A DNA stretch of 31,729 nucleotides from Ruminococcaceae bacterium UBA3751. Lineage in GTDB: Bacteria > Bacillota > Clostridia > Oscillospirales > Acutalibacteraceae. Where the stretch lies: contig DFGL01000069.1 in assembly GCA_002371215.1 (NCBI GenBank), forward strand, positions 1-31,729, in the 5' to 3' direction. Made by a program: the position numbers and the translations under genes. This document shows positions 13,851 through 21,099 of this stretch, piece after piece; position 1 is the first letter of the stretch, and every line of letters begins with the position of its first letter. Under the pieces are notes generated by a model, which worked only from the letters and a program-made list of their open reading frames with translations, made no database searches and had not been told where the DNA came from.

Positions 13851-14895
13851 TGAAATAATCAATAAAATGAAGGCGGCATATTTTGAACGCTGCGGTGAAA
13901 GCGTCAAGGCGTTCAGCGATACCTCGGCAAGGCTTGAGGCGGCGGCGAGCGAGCTGTTTTCTCTCGCCTGCGAAACAGAGTTTATATTCCGTCAGGCGTT
14001 TCCTCAGAGTGCAGCGGGGGAATATCTTGATTTTCACGCAAGGCTGCGCGATATTCATAGAAAGCAGTCGTCAAAGGCTATGGGTGAGCTTACCTTCAGC
14101 GTTATTGAAGCGGCACAGAACGATATTGAAATTCCGAAGGGCATAATCTGTTCAAAAGCGGATGAGGCTTTTGTTCAGTTCATCACAACCGAAAGCGCTG
14201 TTATAAGCGCAGGTAATACGGAGGCTACTGTTCCTGCCGAGGCGCTTGAAAACGGCGGAGAATACAACGCTCCCGCCGGGACGGTTACGGTTATGGTTAA
14301 TCCGCCCGCAGGGATTGACGGAGTTACTAATAATAACGCTTTTTCCTCAGGCAGCGATACCGAGAGCGATAGCTCGCTCAGGGAGAGAATTCTCTCGTCC
14401 TACAGCATTATGCAAAGCGGCTTTACGCGTGATTCTCTGCGCGAGGGAATAATGAGAAACGACGATATTCTTGATTGCGCCGTAAATTATGACAGCGGCG
14501 TAATAACCGTTTTACTGAGGCTTAAAACGGGTGCGGATTTTGAAAGTATTAAAGCTGAGATTGAGGATAGTATAGCAATATCACGGCTTTTTAACTGTAG
14601 CGTTGTTGTTAAAAACACCGCTCCAAAGGGCTATTCGCTTATAGCCGACGTTAAGGTGGACGACTGTGATAAAAATGCCGTGGAAGAGGCTGTTAAGGCA
14701 AAGCTTATTGAGTTTGCAGGAAACGTAAGAATTAACCGCTCGGTGTTGCTTGATGAATTTGTTTTTGCGGCGTCCTCCGCCGGGGGCGTAAGTCACATTG
14801 AGGTTTCCTCGCCTCAGATTGAGTACGGTGTTCTTAACTGCCCCGAGGAAAAGTATCTTGTTTTGAATTCGGTACAGGTGAATTGCTATGAATAA
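13834..14895 (+). CDS. Baseplate J-like protein (XkdT type)
   Basis: A 353-residue protein of the baseplate J family. It contains GEYLDFHARLRDIHRKQSSKAMGELTFSV, the central ELTFSVIEAAQNDIEIPKG strand and GRIDGVTNNNAFSSGSDTESDSSLRERI (here PAGIDGVTNNNAF), the best-known J signature. Start TTG at 13834 is preferred because GAGGTGAAGG lies just upstream and the residues after it (RITYNEIINKM) fit family N-termini; ATG at 13867 is the alternative. With gp25 and XkdU it builds the wedge around the hub. Confidence 0.85.
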   Translation: MRITYNEIINKMKAAYFERCGESVKAFSDTSARLEAAASELFSLACETEFIFRQAFPQSAAGEYLDFHARLRDIHRKQSSKAMGELTFSVIEAAQNDIEIPKGIICSKADEAFVQFITTESAVISAGNTEATVPAEALENGGEYNAPAGTVTVMVNPPAGIDGVTNNNAFSSGSDTESDSSLRERILSSYSIMQSGFTRDSLREGIMRNDDILDCAVNYDSGVITVLLRLKTGADFESIKAEIEDSIAISRLFNCSVVVKNTAPKGYSLIADVKVDDCDKNAVEEAVKAKLIEFAGNVRINRSVLLDEFVFAASSAGGVSHIEVSSPQIEYGVLNCPEEKYLVLNSVQVNCYE

Positions 14896-15451
14896 GGCGT
14901 ATGAAAGACTTATTAACCTGTTTGGAGAAATGGGGCTTGATACTCTCGAGGGAAGCTACGCTGAGGCAGAGGCGTATGCGCTTTCAGAGGGAATAGCGCT
15001 CGTTAAGGGTTATATAAGCTATGTTTCCGAGCGTGTGTTCTTTACCGTGAACGGCAAGGCGGAAAGCGCTGAAAAATACGCGGATATGCTCAGACTTGAC
15101 TATACGAAAACGGACCGCGAAACGCTTGAAAACGTTATTAAAGCAAGGCTCAGTAACAGTTACAAAGACGCGCAGCTGAGTGATAATTACGATTCTGAGG
15201 CTGCCATAATGAAGGGAATAGCGGTTGAAGAAGAGAACGATTCGTACATTATCAGCGGGGTCGATTCAAATACCGTTTTCTTTTTAGGTAACTTTATAAA
15301 GGGCGCCGTTCCCTTTGATAAATGCGCATGTCTTACCGGCAGCGGGCTTACTTTCAGGGTATGGGATTCCCTGAAAAAGACATTCGGATTTTATAACAGA
15401 CTCGGACTTCCGTTTTCGTGTTATGATACAATGGAGAGCGGTATTTTATAA
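14888..15451 (+). CDS. XkdU/tail protein I-like baseplate protein
   Basis: A 187-residue protein directly after baseplate J, the position of XkdU (DUF2313) or gpI. It starts NKAYERLINLFGEMGLDTLEGSYAEAEAYALSEGIALVKGYI and has a helical front and beta-strand end (NTVFFLGNFIKGAVPFD; RLGLPFSCYDTMES). The sequence match is weak; the assignment depends mainly on position and size. It would link the wedge to the tail fibre. AGGTGA precedes the ATG; overlap with J is 8 bp. Confidence 0.55.
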   Translation: MNKAYERLINLFGEMGLDTLEGSYAEAEAYALSEGIALVKGYISYVSERVFFTVNGKAESAEKYADMLRLDYTKTDRETLENVIKARLSNSYKDAQLSDNYDSEAAIMKGIAVEEENDSYIISGVDSNTVFFLGNFIKGAVPFDKCACLTGSGLTFRVWDSLKKTFGFYNRLGLPFSCYDTMESGIL

Positions 15452-15465
15452 TTCAGGGTCTTATG

Positions 15466-15499
15466 CGCCCGCGGTAAGACCGTAAAAAATCAGCGGGCG
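15466..15499 (+). promoter_or_regulatory. GC-rich intercistronic RNA structure before the fibre gene
   Basis: CGCCCGC (15466-15472) pairs with GCGGGCG (15493-15499); inside, CGGT (15472-15475) can pair with ACCG (15479-15482) as an alternative. It is followed by GGAAAGGTG, the ribosome site of the fibre gene at 15515. Its core CGCGGTAAGACCG resembles CGCGGTAAAGCCG at 10861. The two are the only sizeable gaps in the block. Confidence 0.6.
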
Positions 15500-15514
15500 G
15501 AAAGGTGATATTTT

Positions 15515-15991
15515 ATGAGCAGCTCAAGAAAAACAAGCATTCTGAAGCTCAATATGTGGCAGGGGAGCGATGTTCCCGAAATGCTGGACTTTAATGCTGA
15601 TAATGTAATTCTTGATAACTCCATCGGGCTTCATATCAGGAATAGGGAAATGCATATAACAGCTGAGGAGAGAAACGGCTGGAACAATCCGTACGGTATT
15701 ATTACCTATGCCGGAGACGGGCTGGCAACCCGAAACATAACTCTCAGCCTTGATTTTACACCGAAATGGGGGATTATTTTCGGTGCTGATAAAACTCCTG
15801 CGGTTACGGATTTTGATAATACGTCTAACTATAACTATTTTGCCATAGTCAGTAACCGCGGCTCAATGCAGGGCGCGTCGCTTAACGGCAAAACGCTCAC
15901 GGTTTCGTCCTCACCCGTTGCAGTTCTCGGCAATGAGCACCGCAATATGAACGAGGCGGGAGTTAATTACGTATGCATATTTTTTGCTTAA
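15515..15991 (+). CDS. Short tail-fibre / receptor-binding protein
   Basis: A 158-residue protein. The front part (LKLNMWQGSDVPEMLDFNADN) is the adaptor pattern by which many fibres attach to gpI/XkdU, MHITAEERNGWN matches the HxTAEERxxWN motif common at the fibre neck, and the last part (ITYAGDGLATRNITLSLDFTPKWGIIFGA ... to NYVCIFFA; split here) is a beta-sandwich head domain of a known type. There is no shaft, so it is a complete but minimal fibre. Last gene of the block, followed by a terminator overlapping the next promoter. Confidence 0.7.
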   Translation: MSSSRKTSILKLNMWQGSDVPEMLDFNADNVILDNSIGLHIRNREMHITAEERNGWNNPYGIITYAGDGLATRNITLSLDFTPKWGIIFGADKTPAVTDFDNTSNYNYFAIVSNRGSMQGASLNGKTLTVSSSPVAVLGNEHRNMNEAGVNYVCIFFA

Positions 15992-15997
15992 AAACCC

Positions 15998-16026
15998 TTT
16001 ACATTATTAGTCTAAAGTAATATAAT
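15998..16026 (+). promoter_or_regulatory. Promoter of the DUF1015 gene
   Basis: TTTACA at 15998-16003, 17-bp spacer, perfect TATAAT at 16021-16026. The predicted transcript start (about 16033) is inside the left arm of the terminator at 16028. Confidence 0.85.
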
Positions 16027-16027
16027 T

Positions 16028-16065
16028 ATCGGGTAGTGATTTTCACTGCCCGATACTGTTTTTTT
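16028..16065 (+). terminator. Terminator of the phage-like block, overlapping the next promoter
   Basis: ATCGGGTAGTGA (16028-16039), loop TTT, TCACTGCCCGAT (16043-16054), one G-T pair, then ACTG and a seven-T run (16059-16065). Transcripts begun before 16028 form the full stem and should end here. Transcripts begun at 16033 would lack the first bases of the stem and pass. Confidence 0.75.
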
Positions 16066-16079
16066 ACGGAGAATATGTT

Positions 16080-17318
16080 ATGGCTACTTTTAAATCATTT
16101 TGTGCATATAGGCCGAGCAAGGCCAATGAAACTTTAATCCCTGCGCTTCCCTACGATGTTATGAACAGCGAGGAGGCAAGAGAGATGGCGAAGGGGAATC
16201 CGCTTTCCTTTCTTCATATAGATAAGGCGGAAATTGATTTTGCGCCCGACGTTGACCACTATGCTCCGGAAATATATGAAAAAGCAAGGGAAAACCTTAT
16301 TTCCCTTGAAGAGAGCGGAGCTATGGTACACGATGAAAAGCCTTGCCTGTATATCTACCGCCAGGTAATGCACGGCAGGTCTCAGACGGGGCTTGTAGGC
16401 TGCGCTTCAATTGACGATTATATTAACGACGTTATCAAAAAGCACGAGCACACCCTCGCTAAAAAGGAACAGGACAGAATTAACCACGTTAACGTGTGCG
16501 ACGCCAATACCGGACCTATTTTCCTTACTTACAGAGAGAATATGGAGATTAACGGTATTATTACGGCGTGGATTCGTAACCATGAGAGCATTTACGATTT
16601 CAGCAAGGGCGACGTTCACCATACCGTATGGCTGATTGACGATGAGGAAACGATTGAAAAGCTTGAAGGACTTTTTGATACGGTAAGCTCGCTTTATATC
16701 GCGGACGGTCATCATCGCTGCGCTTCCGCCGTTAAGGTTGGCAAAATGCGCAGAAAGGAACACCCTGATTATTCGGGAAAAGAAGAGTTTAACTTCTTCC
16801 TTGCTATCGCTTACCCTGACAGCGAGCTTCAAATTATGGATTATAACCGCGTTGTTAAGGATTTAAACGGCTACAGTTTTGACGGATTTTTAAAGAAACT
16901 CACGGAAAAGTTTACCGTTTCTGAGCTTCCCAAGGCTATGTCCCCTGAAAAGAAGCATAGTTTTTCAATGTACTACGGCGGAAGGTGGTATTCTCTCACT
17001 GCAAAAAAGGGAATATTTGATGAAAACGACCCCGTAGGTCAGCTTGACGTTTCAATTCTTCAGAACAACGTACTTAAGCCGCTCCTCGGAATAGACAATC
17101 CGAAAACGAGCGACAGAATTGATTTTATCGGCGGTATCAGAGGGCTTAAGGAGCTTGAACGCAGAGCAAACGACGATATGAAGCTTGCCTTTGCAATGTA
17201 TCCCACTACCATAGACGATTTAATGTCCATCGCGGACGCGGGGCAGATTATGCCGCCTAAATCAACCTGGTTTGAGCCTAAACCGCTTTCAGGCATATTC
17301 ATCCATCATTTATCATAA
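16080..17318 (+). CDS. DUF1015 family protein
   Basis: A 412-residue soluble protein of the DUF1015 family. The most telling segment is IADGHHRCASA, with Asp-Gly-His-His-Arg, a motif recalling the nucleotide-handling residues of ParB/sulfiredoxin-type folds; other conserved parts are PYDVMNSEEAR near the N-terminus and KHEHTLAKKEQDR. Length and ends are normal. In Clostridia such genes often lie near serine/aromatic amino-acid genes, so a kinase-like or metabolic role is possible but not shown here. It has its own promoter and terminator and is not part of the phage-like block. Confidence 0.85.
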   Translation: MATFKSFCAYRPSKANETLIPALPYDVMNSEEAREMAKGNPLSFLHIDKAEIDFAPDVDHYAPEIYEKARENLISLEESGAMVHDEKPCLYIYRQVMHGRSQTGLVGCASIDDYINDVIKKHEHTLAKKEQDRINHVNVCDANTGPIFLTYRENMEINGIITAWIRNHESIYDFSKGDVHHTVWLIDDEETIEKLEGLFDTVSSLYIADGHHRCASAVKVGKMRRKEHPDYSGKEEFNFFLAIAYPDSELQIMDYNRVVKDLNGYSFDGFLKKLTEKFTVSELPKAMSPEKKHSFSMYYGGRWYSLTAKKGIFDENDPVGQLDVSILQNNVLKPLLGIDNPKTSDRIDFIGGIRGLKELERRANDDMKLAFAMYPTTIDDLMSIADAGQIMPPKSTWFEPKPLSGIFIHHLS

Positions 17319-17321
17319 TTT

Positions 17322-17353
17322 AAAAGCAGACAGGCAACGCCTGTCTGCTTTTT
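17322..17353. terminator. Bidirectional terminator between convergent genes
   Basis: AAAAGCAGACAGGC (17322-17335), loop AAC, GCCTGTCTGCTTTT (17339-17352): a 14-bp perfect stem with A on one side and T on the other. It serves the DUF1015 gene on + and the transporter gene on -. Confidence 0.9.
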
Positions 17354-17375
17354 ATATAGCTCATCCATGCTTTTT

Positions 17376-18803
17376 TTATTCTGCGTTATTCTGTTCTCTC
17401 TGTGCGAGGACGGCGTTGTGCATATCCTCCTTCGTTTTACCCGTAAGCTTATAGAAGAAGAACGGAACGCCCGCAAGGAACATCATAATTCCGTGGAATA
17501 CCGTGTAGAAGAAGAGCATTGCAATCTTTGTGTTGAGGCTCTGTTCGGGGTTCGGTATGAGGTCCGTTGGCTGAATATAGTGAATAATTGAGTGCTCGCC
17601 GTAAAGAATTCTCGGTGCAAGCGCGCTCGCAATTGTTCCGCTTATCATCGTTCCTATTCCGATAACGGTGGGAAGCGTTGCGTCAAGGCGCTTGCCTGTT
17701 TTAAGCTCAATATCCTCAAGCACGTCAGCCTGGAACATCGTGGGAAGAAGGTTGGAAGCGCCGAACTGAAGTCCGATAAGGAAGAGCGCAACGATAAATA
17801 CTATCTGGAGCGCCTTGTTTTCGGTTTTAAAGTAAGTATAACCTACTGCAAACGCAACTATATTAATAATAACGGAGTAAATACCGCTTGCGATATACAG
17901 CACCTTTGAATTGAATTTTTTGAGCAGGAAGTTTATTACAAGCATACCTACCGCCGTTCCGATTCCCGTAGGAAGACCGAAAAGCAGGAATTTACTTGTT
18001 GAGCCGAGAAGCGCTGCAGCAAGGAAGGGGCCGAGATAGGTTGCAATCTGCCTGAAATTCTTTAAGAAATCGGACATAATAATTGCCCAGGCGTATTTAT
18101 TGGTAAGTATATCCTTAAAGCCCACGAGCGGGTTTTTCTTTTCCGCGGTGTAGGTTACTCTTTCCTTAACCGCGTTCATTCCGAGGAGCATAGTAATAAC
18201 GCCTACTACTCCGCAGAGCCCTGCGCCGATTATGTACTGGAGTCCCTCGTTATCCTTCCAGATAAGACCGATAACAAGAACTACTACGAGCGGAGCGGAG
18301 TTACCGATTGCGGAGGAAATGCTGCGGAAGGAGATAACGTTATCCCTTTCCTTCATATTGGGAGTCATAACTATAGCAACCATATTTACCGAGTTTCCGA
18401 AATGGGTTGCAATTGCCCACGAAACGCCGATTGTTACAATGTAAATCATAACGAGCGTGCCGCTTAAAAATTTAGGGGTGAAGAAGCTGAGCATCAGCAA
18501 TATTCCTATCGGAATAGCCGAGATAATGCCGAGCGGTTTGAACTTGCCCTTTTTCCCTATCTTTCGTCCGTCAATATACATTGCAATAAAGAAATTGAGG
18601 ACAAAGGGAATAACGCTTAAAAGCGTGTTGTAAAGCGAGGTCTGAGAGCTTTCAAGCCTCAGTACGTTAACGATATAAGCGTTTCTGAAATTACCTACCA
18701 TGCCTGTCATATTCGTATAGAAGAATACGGCAAGGAGATAGAGTATGTATTCGCTTTTCCCTACATACTTTTTGTCCTGAGCCAAAACAGCTGAATTATC
18801 CAT
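17376..18803 (-). CDS. MFS transporter, GPH (glycoside-pentoside-hexuronide) type
   Basis: A 475-residue membrane protein with about 12 hydrophobic helices. Family signs are MKERDNVISFRSISSAIGN in the loop after helix 4-5, and ADVLEDIELKTGKRLDATLP in the loop near helix 10, both typical of MFS_2/GPH cation symporters that import sugars, glucuronides or related compounds. The substrate is not predictable. The gene begins 13 bp after the secreted protein gene, its AAAGGAAGG overlapping that gene's stop, so the two are co-translated. It ends before the bidirectional terminator at 17322. Confidence 0.85.
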   Translation of the reverse strand: MDNSAVLAQDKKYVGKSEYILYLLAVFFYTNMTGMVGNFRNAYIVNVLRLESSQTSLYNTLLSVIPFVLNFFIAMYIDGRKIGKKGKFKPLGIISAIPIGILLMLSFFTPKFLSGTLVMIYIVTIGVSWAIATHFGNSVNMVAIVMTPNMKERDNVISFRSISSAIGNSAPLVVVLVIGLIWKDNEGLQYIIGAGLCGVVGVITMLLGMNAVKERVTYTAEKKNPLVGFKDILTNKYAWAIIMSDFLKNFRQIATYLGPFLAAALLGSTSKFLLFGLPTGIGTAVGMLVINFLLKKFNSKVLYIASGIYSVIINIVAFAVGYTYFKTENKALQIVFIVALFLIGLQFGASNLLPTMFQADVLEDIELKTGKRLDATLPTVIGIGTMISGTIASALAPRILYGEHSIIHYIQPTDLIPNPEQSLNTKIAMLFFYTVFHGIMMFLAGVPFFFYKLTGKTKEDMHNAVLAQREQNNAE

Positions 18804-18816
18804 ACATACCTTCCTT

Positions 18817-20337
18817 TCACTTAACAGTGACTTTTATTTTTTTGTACTTACCGTTTTGAGCGATAATATATATGTAAGCGCTGCCCTTTTTCTTTGCCTT
18901 GATTTTCCCCTTACTGTTAACCGAGGCAACTGCGGGCGCAGAGCTTTCATACCTGAATTTTGAAATATGAACGGCAACCCTTTTGTCTGAAACGAGCTTT
19001 GGTTTCAGCTTAAAGGCTTTGCCTTTTTTTAGGTTGATACTGTTCTTTTTGTATTTTACAGCGGACGGGTTGCCCTTTTTGCCGCCGAGCGTTGTGCAGT
19101 GAACGGATTTTGAATTTGCAAGAACAACCTTTTTGCCGCCGCTTTTTTTGTACGCAACAACGACGTATTTATAGTACTTACCTTTTTTCAGATTTTTAAA
19201 AGTGTGTTTAACCTTATTTGGATTTTTAACGGTCTTCAGTTTTTTTAATTTGCTGCCGCAGGGCGCTCCGTAAATTATATAGCCGTCTGCGCCGTTATAG
19301 TTTTTCCATTTAAGAACGATTTTCTTTTTCTTTCCCGTTGCCTTCGGCATCATCGGAAGGAAAGACGAGGCTTTAATATCGGTCTTATCCGTATCCGTAT
19401 TATTTATGATTTTTTCGTTTTCCTCCGCGCTTGCGGGCTTTTTGTCATTATTCGCAGGGGAGGGCAATGCCTTCTTAGTGAATACAGCCTTGTAAACCGT
19501 ATCCGAATATACGGGAACGATTTTTTTGTTCCAGCCCTTAAAGGTGTAGGAATAACTGCCGTCGCTCTTTCTTTTCGGCGTTTTACCGTTATATACGGGC
19601 GTTGAGCCTTCGTGTACCTTTTTATCGGTTTCAAGCACCGTGCCGTCGTAATTTTTCCAGACTACGGTGTAATACTTAACCTTTTCCGAAACAAAATATT
19701 CGTAGCCCTTGGGATAATTCGCGGAGGGTTCTGCGTTCCCCATATAGTGAGTGCCGTTCATAAGAGTAAACGAGCTGCCCATGTACAGCGCATTGGTTGA
19801 GCCGAATATTCTTGTATCCGAGTCGTCAAAGGTGAGCGCGTTTTTTGCATAAACTCCGAGCCCCGTATCGCTCGCATAAACGCAAACGATTTCAGCTATT
19901 GCGTTTTTAAAGGTGAGCGAATCCCCGCAGGCTATACCGTAAGCCGTTTTGCAGGTTTTACAGATAATATCGAGCTGCTTTCCCGTTACGTTAAGGCTGC
20001 CCGACGTCAGTATTCCGCAGAGCTCTTCGCCCGAGCAGATAATCTCACTGTCCTTTTTTACATTCAGCGTAAGCGGGCTTTTTGTATCCGATTTAATCCC
20101 GTAATAAAATCCGTCAATATCAGGAGCAGCGGTTATTTTTGCGCCGCTCAGAATAAGGGTATTACTATTTTTATCATAGCTCGCTGTACCGTCTGAAAAA
20201 ATATCAGCGGCGTTTTCGGAGGTGATTTCAACTCCGCCGACTGTAATACCGTACTTTTCAGCTGCGGCTGCGTTAAAAGGAAACGCAGTTAAAGCTATAA
20301 TAACTGCAGTTAATATACAAATTATTCTGCGCTTCAT
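18817..20337 (-). CDS. Secreted Lys-rich surface protein (carbohydrate-binding-like, InlB repeat, Fn3, Big2)
   Basis: A 506-residue exported protein. Signal peptide: residues 1-25, basic MKRR, hydrophobic stretch, cut near AAAAEK. Residues 30-215: beta-helix-like 'carbohydrate-binding domain' text with repeated LTLNVKKDSEI, GSLNVTGKQL and DSLTFKNA strands. About 220-290: InlB-type repeat (YTVVWKNYDGTVLETD; YTFKGWNK). About 330-420: fibronectin type III-like domain (VLKWKNYNGADGYIIYG). C-terminus: bacterial Ig-like Big2 (SAPAVASVNSKGKIKAKKKG). No sortase motif or membrane anchor, so it is free or held by charge (very Lys-rich). It probably binds polysaccharide. Strong promoter and AGGAGG before the ATG; the transporter follows. 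Confidence 0.75.
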   Translation of the reverse strand: MKRRIICILTAVIIALTAFPFNAAAAEKYGITVGGVEITSENAADIFSDGTASYDKNSNTLILSGAKITAAPDIDGFYYGIKSDTKSPLTLNVKKDSEIICSGEELCGILTSGSLNVTGKQLDIICKTCKTAYGIACGDSLTFKNAIAEIVCVYASDTGLGVYAKNALTFDDSDTRIFGSTNALYMGSSFTLMNGTHYMGNAEPSANYPKGYEYFVSEKVKYYTVVWKNYDGTVLETDKKVHEGSTPVYNGKTPKRKSDGSYSYTFKGWNKKIVPVYSDTVYKAVFTKKALPSPANNDKKPASAEENEKIINNTDTDKTDIKASSFLPMMPKATGKKKKIVLKWKNYNGADGYIIYGAPCGSKLKKLKTVKNPNKVKHTFKNLKKGKYYKYVVVAYKKSGGKKVVLANSKSVHCTTLGGKKGNPSAVKYKKNSINLKKGKAFKLKPKLVSDKRVAVHISKFRYESSAPAVASVNSKGKIKAKKKGSAYIYIIAQNGKYKKIKVTVK

Positions 20338-20365
20338 ATAATTCCTCCTTATGTTATATAATTTG

Positions 20366-20394
20366 ATTATAACATATAATAAACGATATGTACA
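20366..20394 (-). promoter_or_regulatory. Promoter of the secreted-protein/transporter operon, inside an inverted repeat
   Basis: On the minus strand TGTACA (20389-20394), a 17-bp spacer and TATAAT (20366-20371) with TG extension. The -10 region forms an almost perfect inverted repeat, ATGTTATAAT (20366-20375) facing ATTATATAACAT (20351-20362), differing by one TA step. This may be an operator or a leader hairpin. Confidence 0.75.
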
Positions 20395-20401
20395 GCATTA
20401 A

Positions 20402-20435
20402 AAAAATGTAAAAACCGCCGTTTAAACAGCGGTTT
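20402..20435 (-). terminator. Terminator of the purine salvage strand
   Basis: Read on the minus strand: AAACCGC, an inner palindrome GTTTAAAC, GCGGTTT, then TTACATTTTTTT. The stop codon of the gene at 20434 is in the stem. It separates that gene from the promoter at 20366-20394. Confidence 0.8.
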
Positions 20436-21099
20436 AAAAATACTTTGAGAGCTTTGGAAAAGCGTCGTAAAGCTCAAAGTGTTTATTGATATAATTATTG
20501 AAAAACGCTATTATATTCCCGTTGAATATAACTATAACAAGAGTTCCCCAGGTAACGCCTATGAATTTATGAAACAGCGTTAGGGTCAGCGCAACGCTTA
20601 TTATGAGAAAAACAGCGTCAAAGCCGATTTTGAACTTTCTCAAATCTATCTTCTTTTCCTCAACAACCGTTCTCACAAAGTAATCGTAGGCGCAGGGAGC
20701 AAGATAGGTATTAATAAACATTGCAACTCCGAGCGAGGTTAATACCATACCGATAATAAATACTATTATCCTTATCCAGAGCGCGTCAAAATTAAGAGGG
20801 GATACGAGCCAAACGAAAAAGTCAAGTATCGTTCCGTAGATTATAGCCGTAATAAAAGACGAAAGGTAGCTTACCTTGAACTTTTTAACGGCTATGCACA
20901 TTACTATAAGCACTAAGGTCTGAAAAATATATTCGGTCTGTCCGTAGGTAAGGAAGGGGACTTTCTCGCTGATAATATATGTCGGCGCCGCAATCATTGA
21001 AAGCCCGAGGTCCGCCTTTGCCATCAGTGAAATGGCGAGCGGCATAATAATCAGACCGAGTACGTAATTAAGCTCGCGCGGGAAGCGCTTTTTATTCAT
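20434..21099 (-). CDS. YczE/YitT-like integral membrane protein (DUF6198 type)
   Basis: A 221-residue protein with five to six hydrophobic segments. It begins RELNYVLGLIIMPLAISLMAKADLGLSMIAAP, a segment shared by YczE/YyaS/YitT-type membrane proteins of Firmicutes. The function of the family is not established; some members lie near transport or regulator genes. It overlaps hpt by 8 bp and is thus the last gene of the purine region, so a transport-related role in the same pathway is possible. A terminator follows at once. Confidence 0.75.
   Translation of the reverse strand: MNKKRFPRELNYVLGLIIMPLAISLMAKADLGLSMIAAPTYIISEKVPFLTYGQTEYIFQTLVLIVMCIAVKKFKVSYLSSFITAIIYGTILDFFVWLVSPLNFDALWIRIIVFIIGMVLTSLGVAMFINTYLAPCAYDYFVRTVVEEKKIDLRKFKIGFDAVFLIISVALTLTLFHKFIGVTWGTLVIVIFNGNIIAFFNNYINKHFELYDAFPKLSKYF

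Larger units (their letters stand above)
5484..15991 (+). mobile_element. Phage-derived head-plus-baseplate gene block (PBSX-like order, central tail genes absent)
   Basis: Seventeen intact, same-strand genes in 10.5 kb: terminase small and large subunits, portal, protease, decoration protein, capsid, three head-completion-type genes, a 36-codon gene, LysM protein, hub, spike, gp25-like wedge, baseplate J, XkdU-like protein and mini fibre. The order matches the PBSX operon of Bacillus subtilis with the xkdK-xkdO part (sheath, tube, chaperones, tape measure) missing. No integrase, repressor, replication or lysis gene is present, and no direct-repeat attachment sites were found. Codon use looks like the neighbours by eye. 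The block lies between DAHP synthase and DUF1015 genes. It is an old resident element; function unknown. Confidence 0.75.

Noticed and set aside
13867..14895. Alternative ATG start for baseplate J
   Set aside because: It would remove the N-terminal residues that fit the family and has a worse ribosome site than the TTG at 13834; not excluded.
5311..16080. att-type direct repeats flanking the phage-like block
   Set aside because: No exact repeat of useful length was found by eye at the two ends, and no tRNA lies at either end; the nearest tRNA is at 30628.
16407..16832. 141-codon open frame on the minus strand within DUF1015
   Set aside because: Opposite strand of a conserved coding gene, no ribosome site or family match; shadow frame.
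17592..17909. 105-codon open frame on + within the transporter gene
   Set aside because: Antisense to a clear membrane protein, Lys/Cys-rich composition typical of a shadow, no ribosome site.
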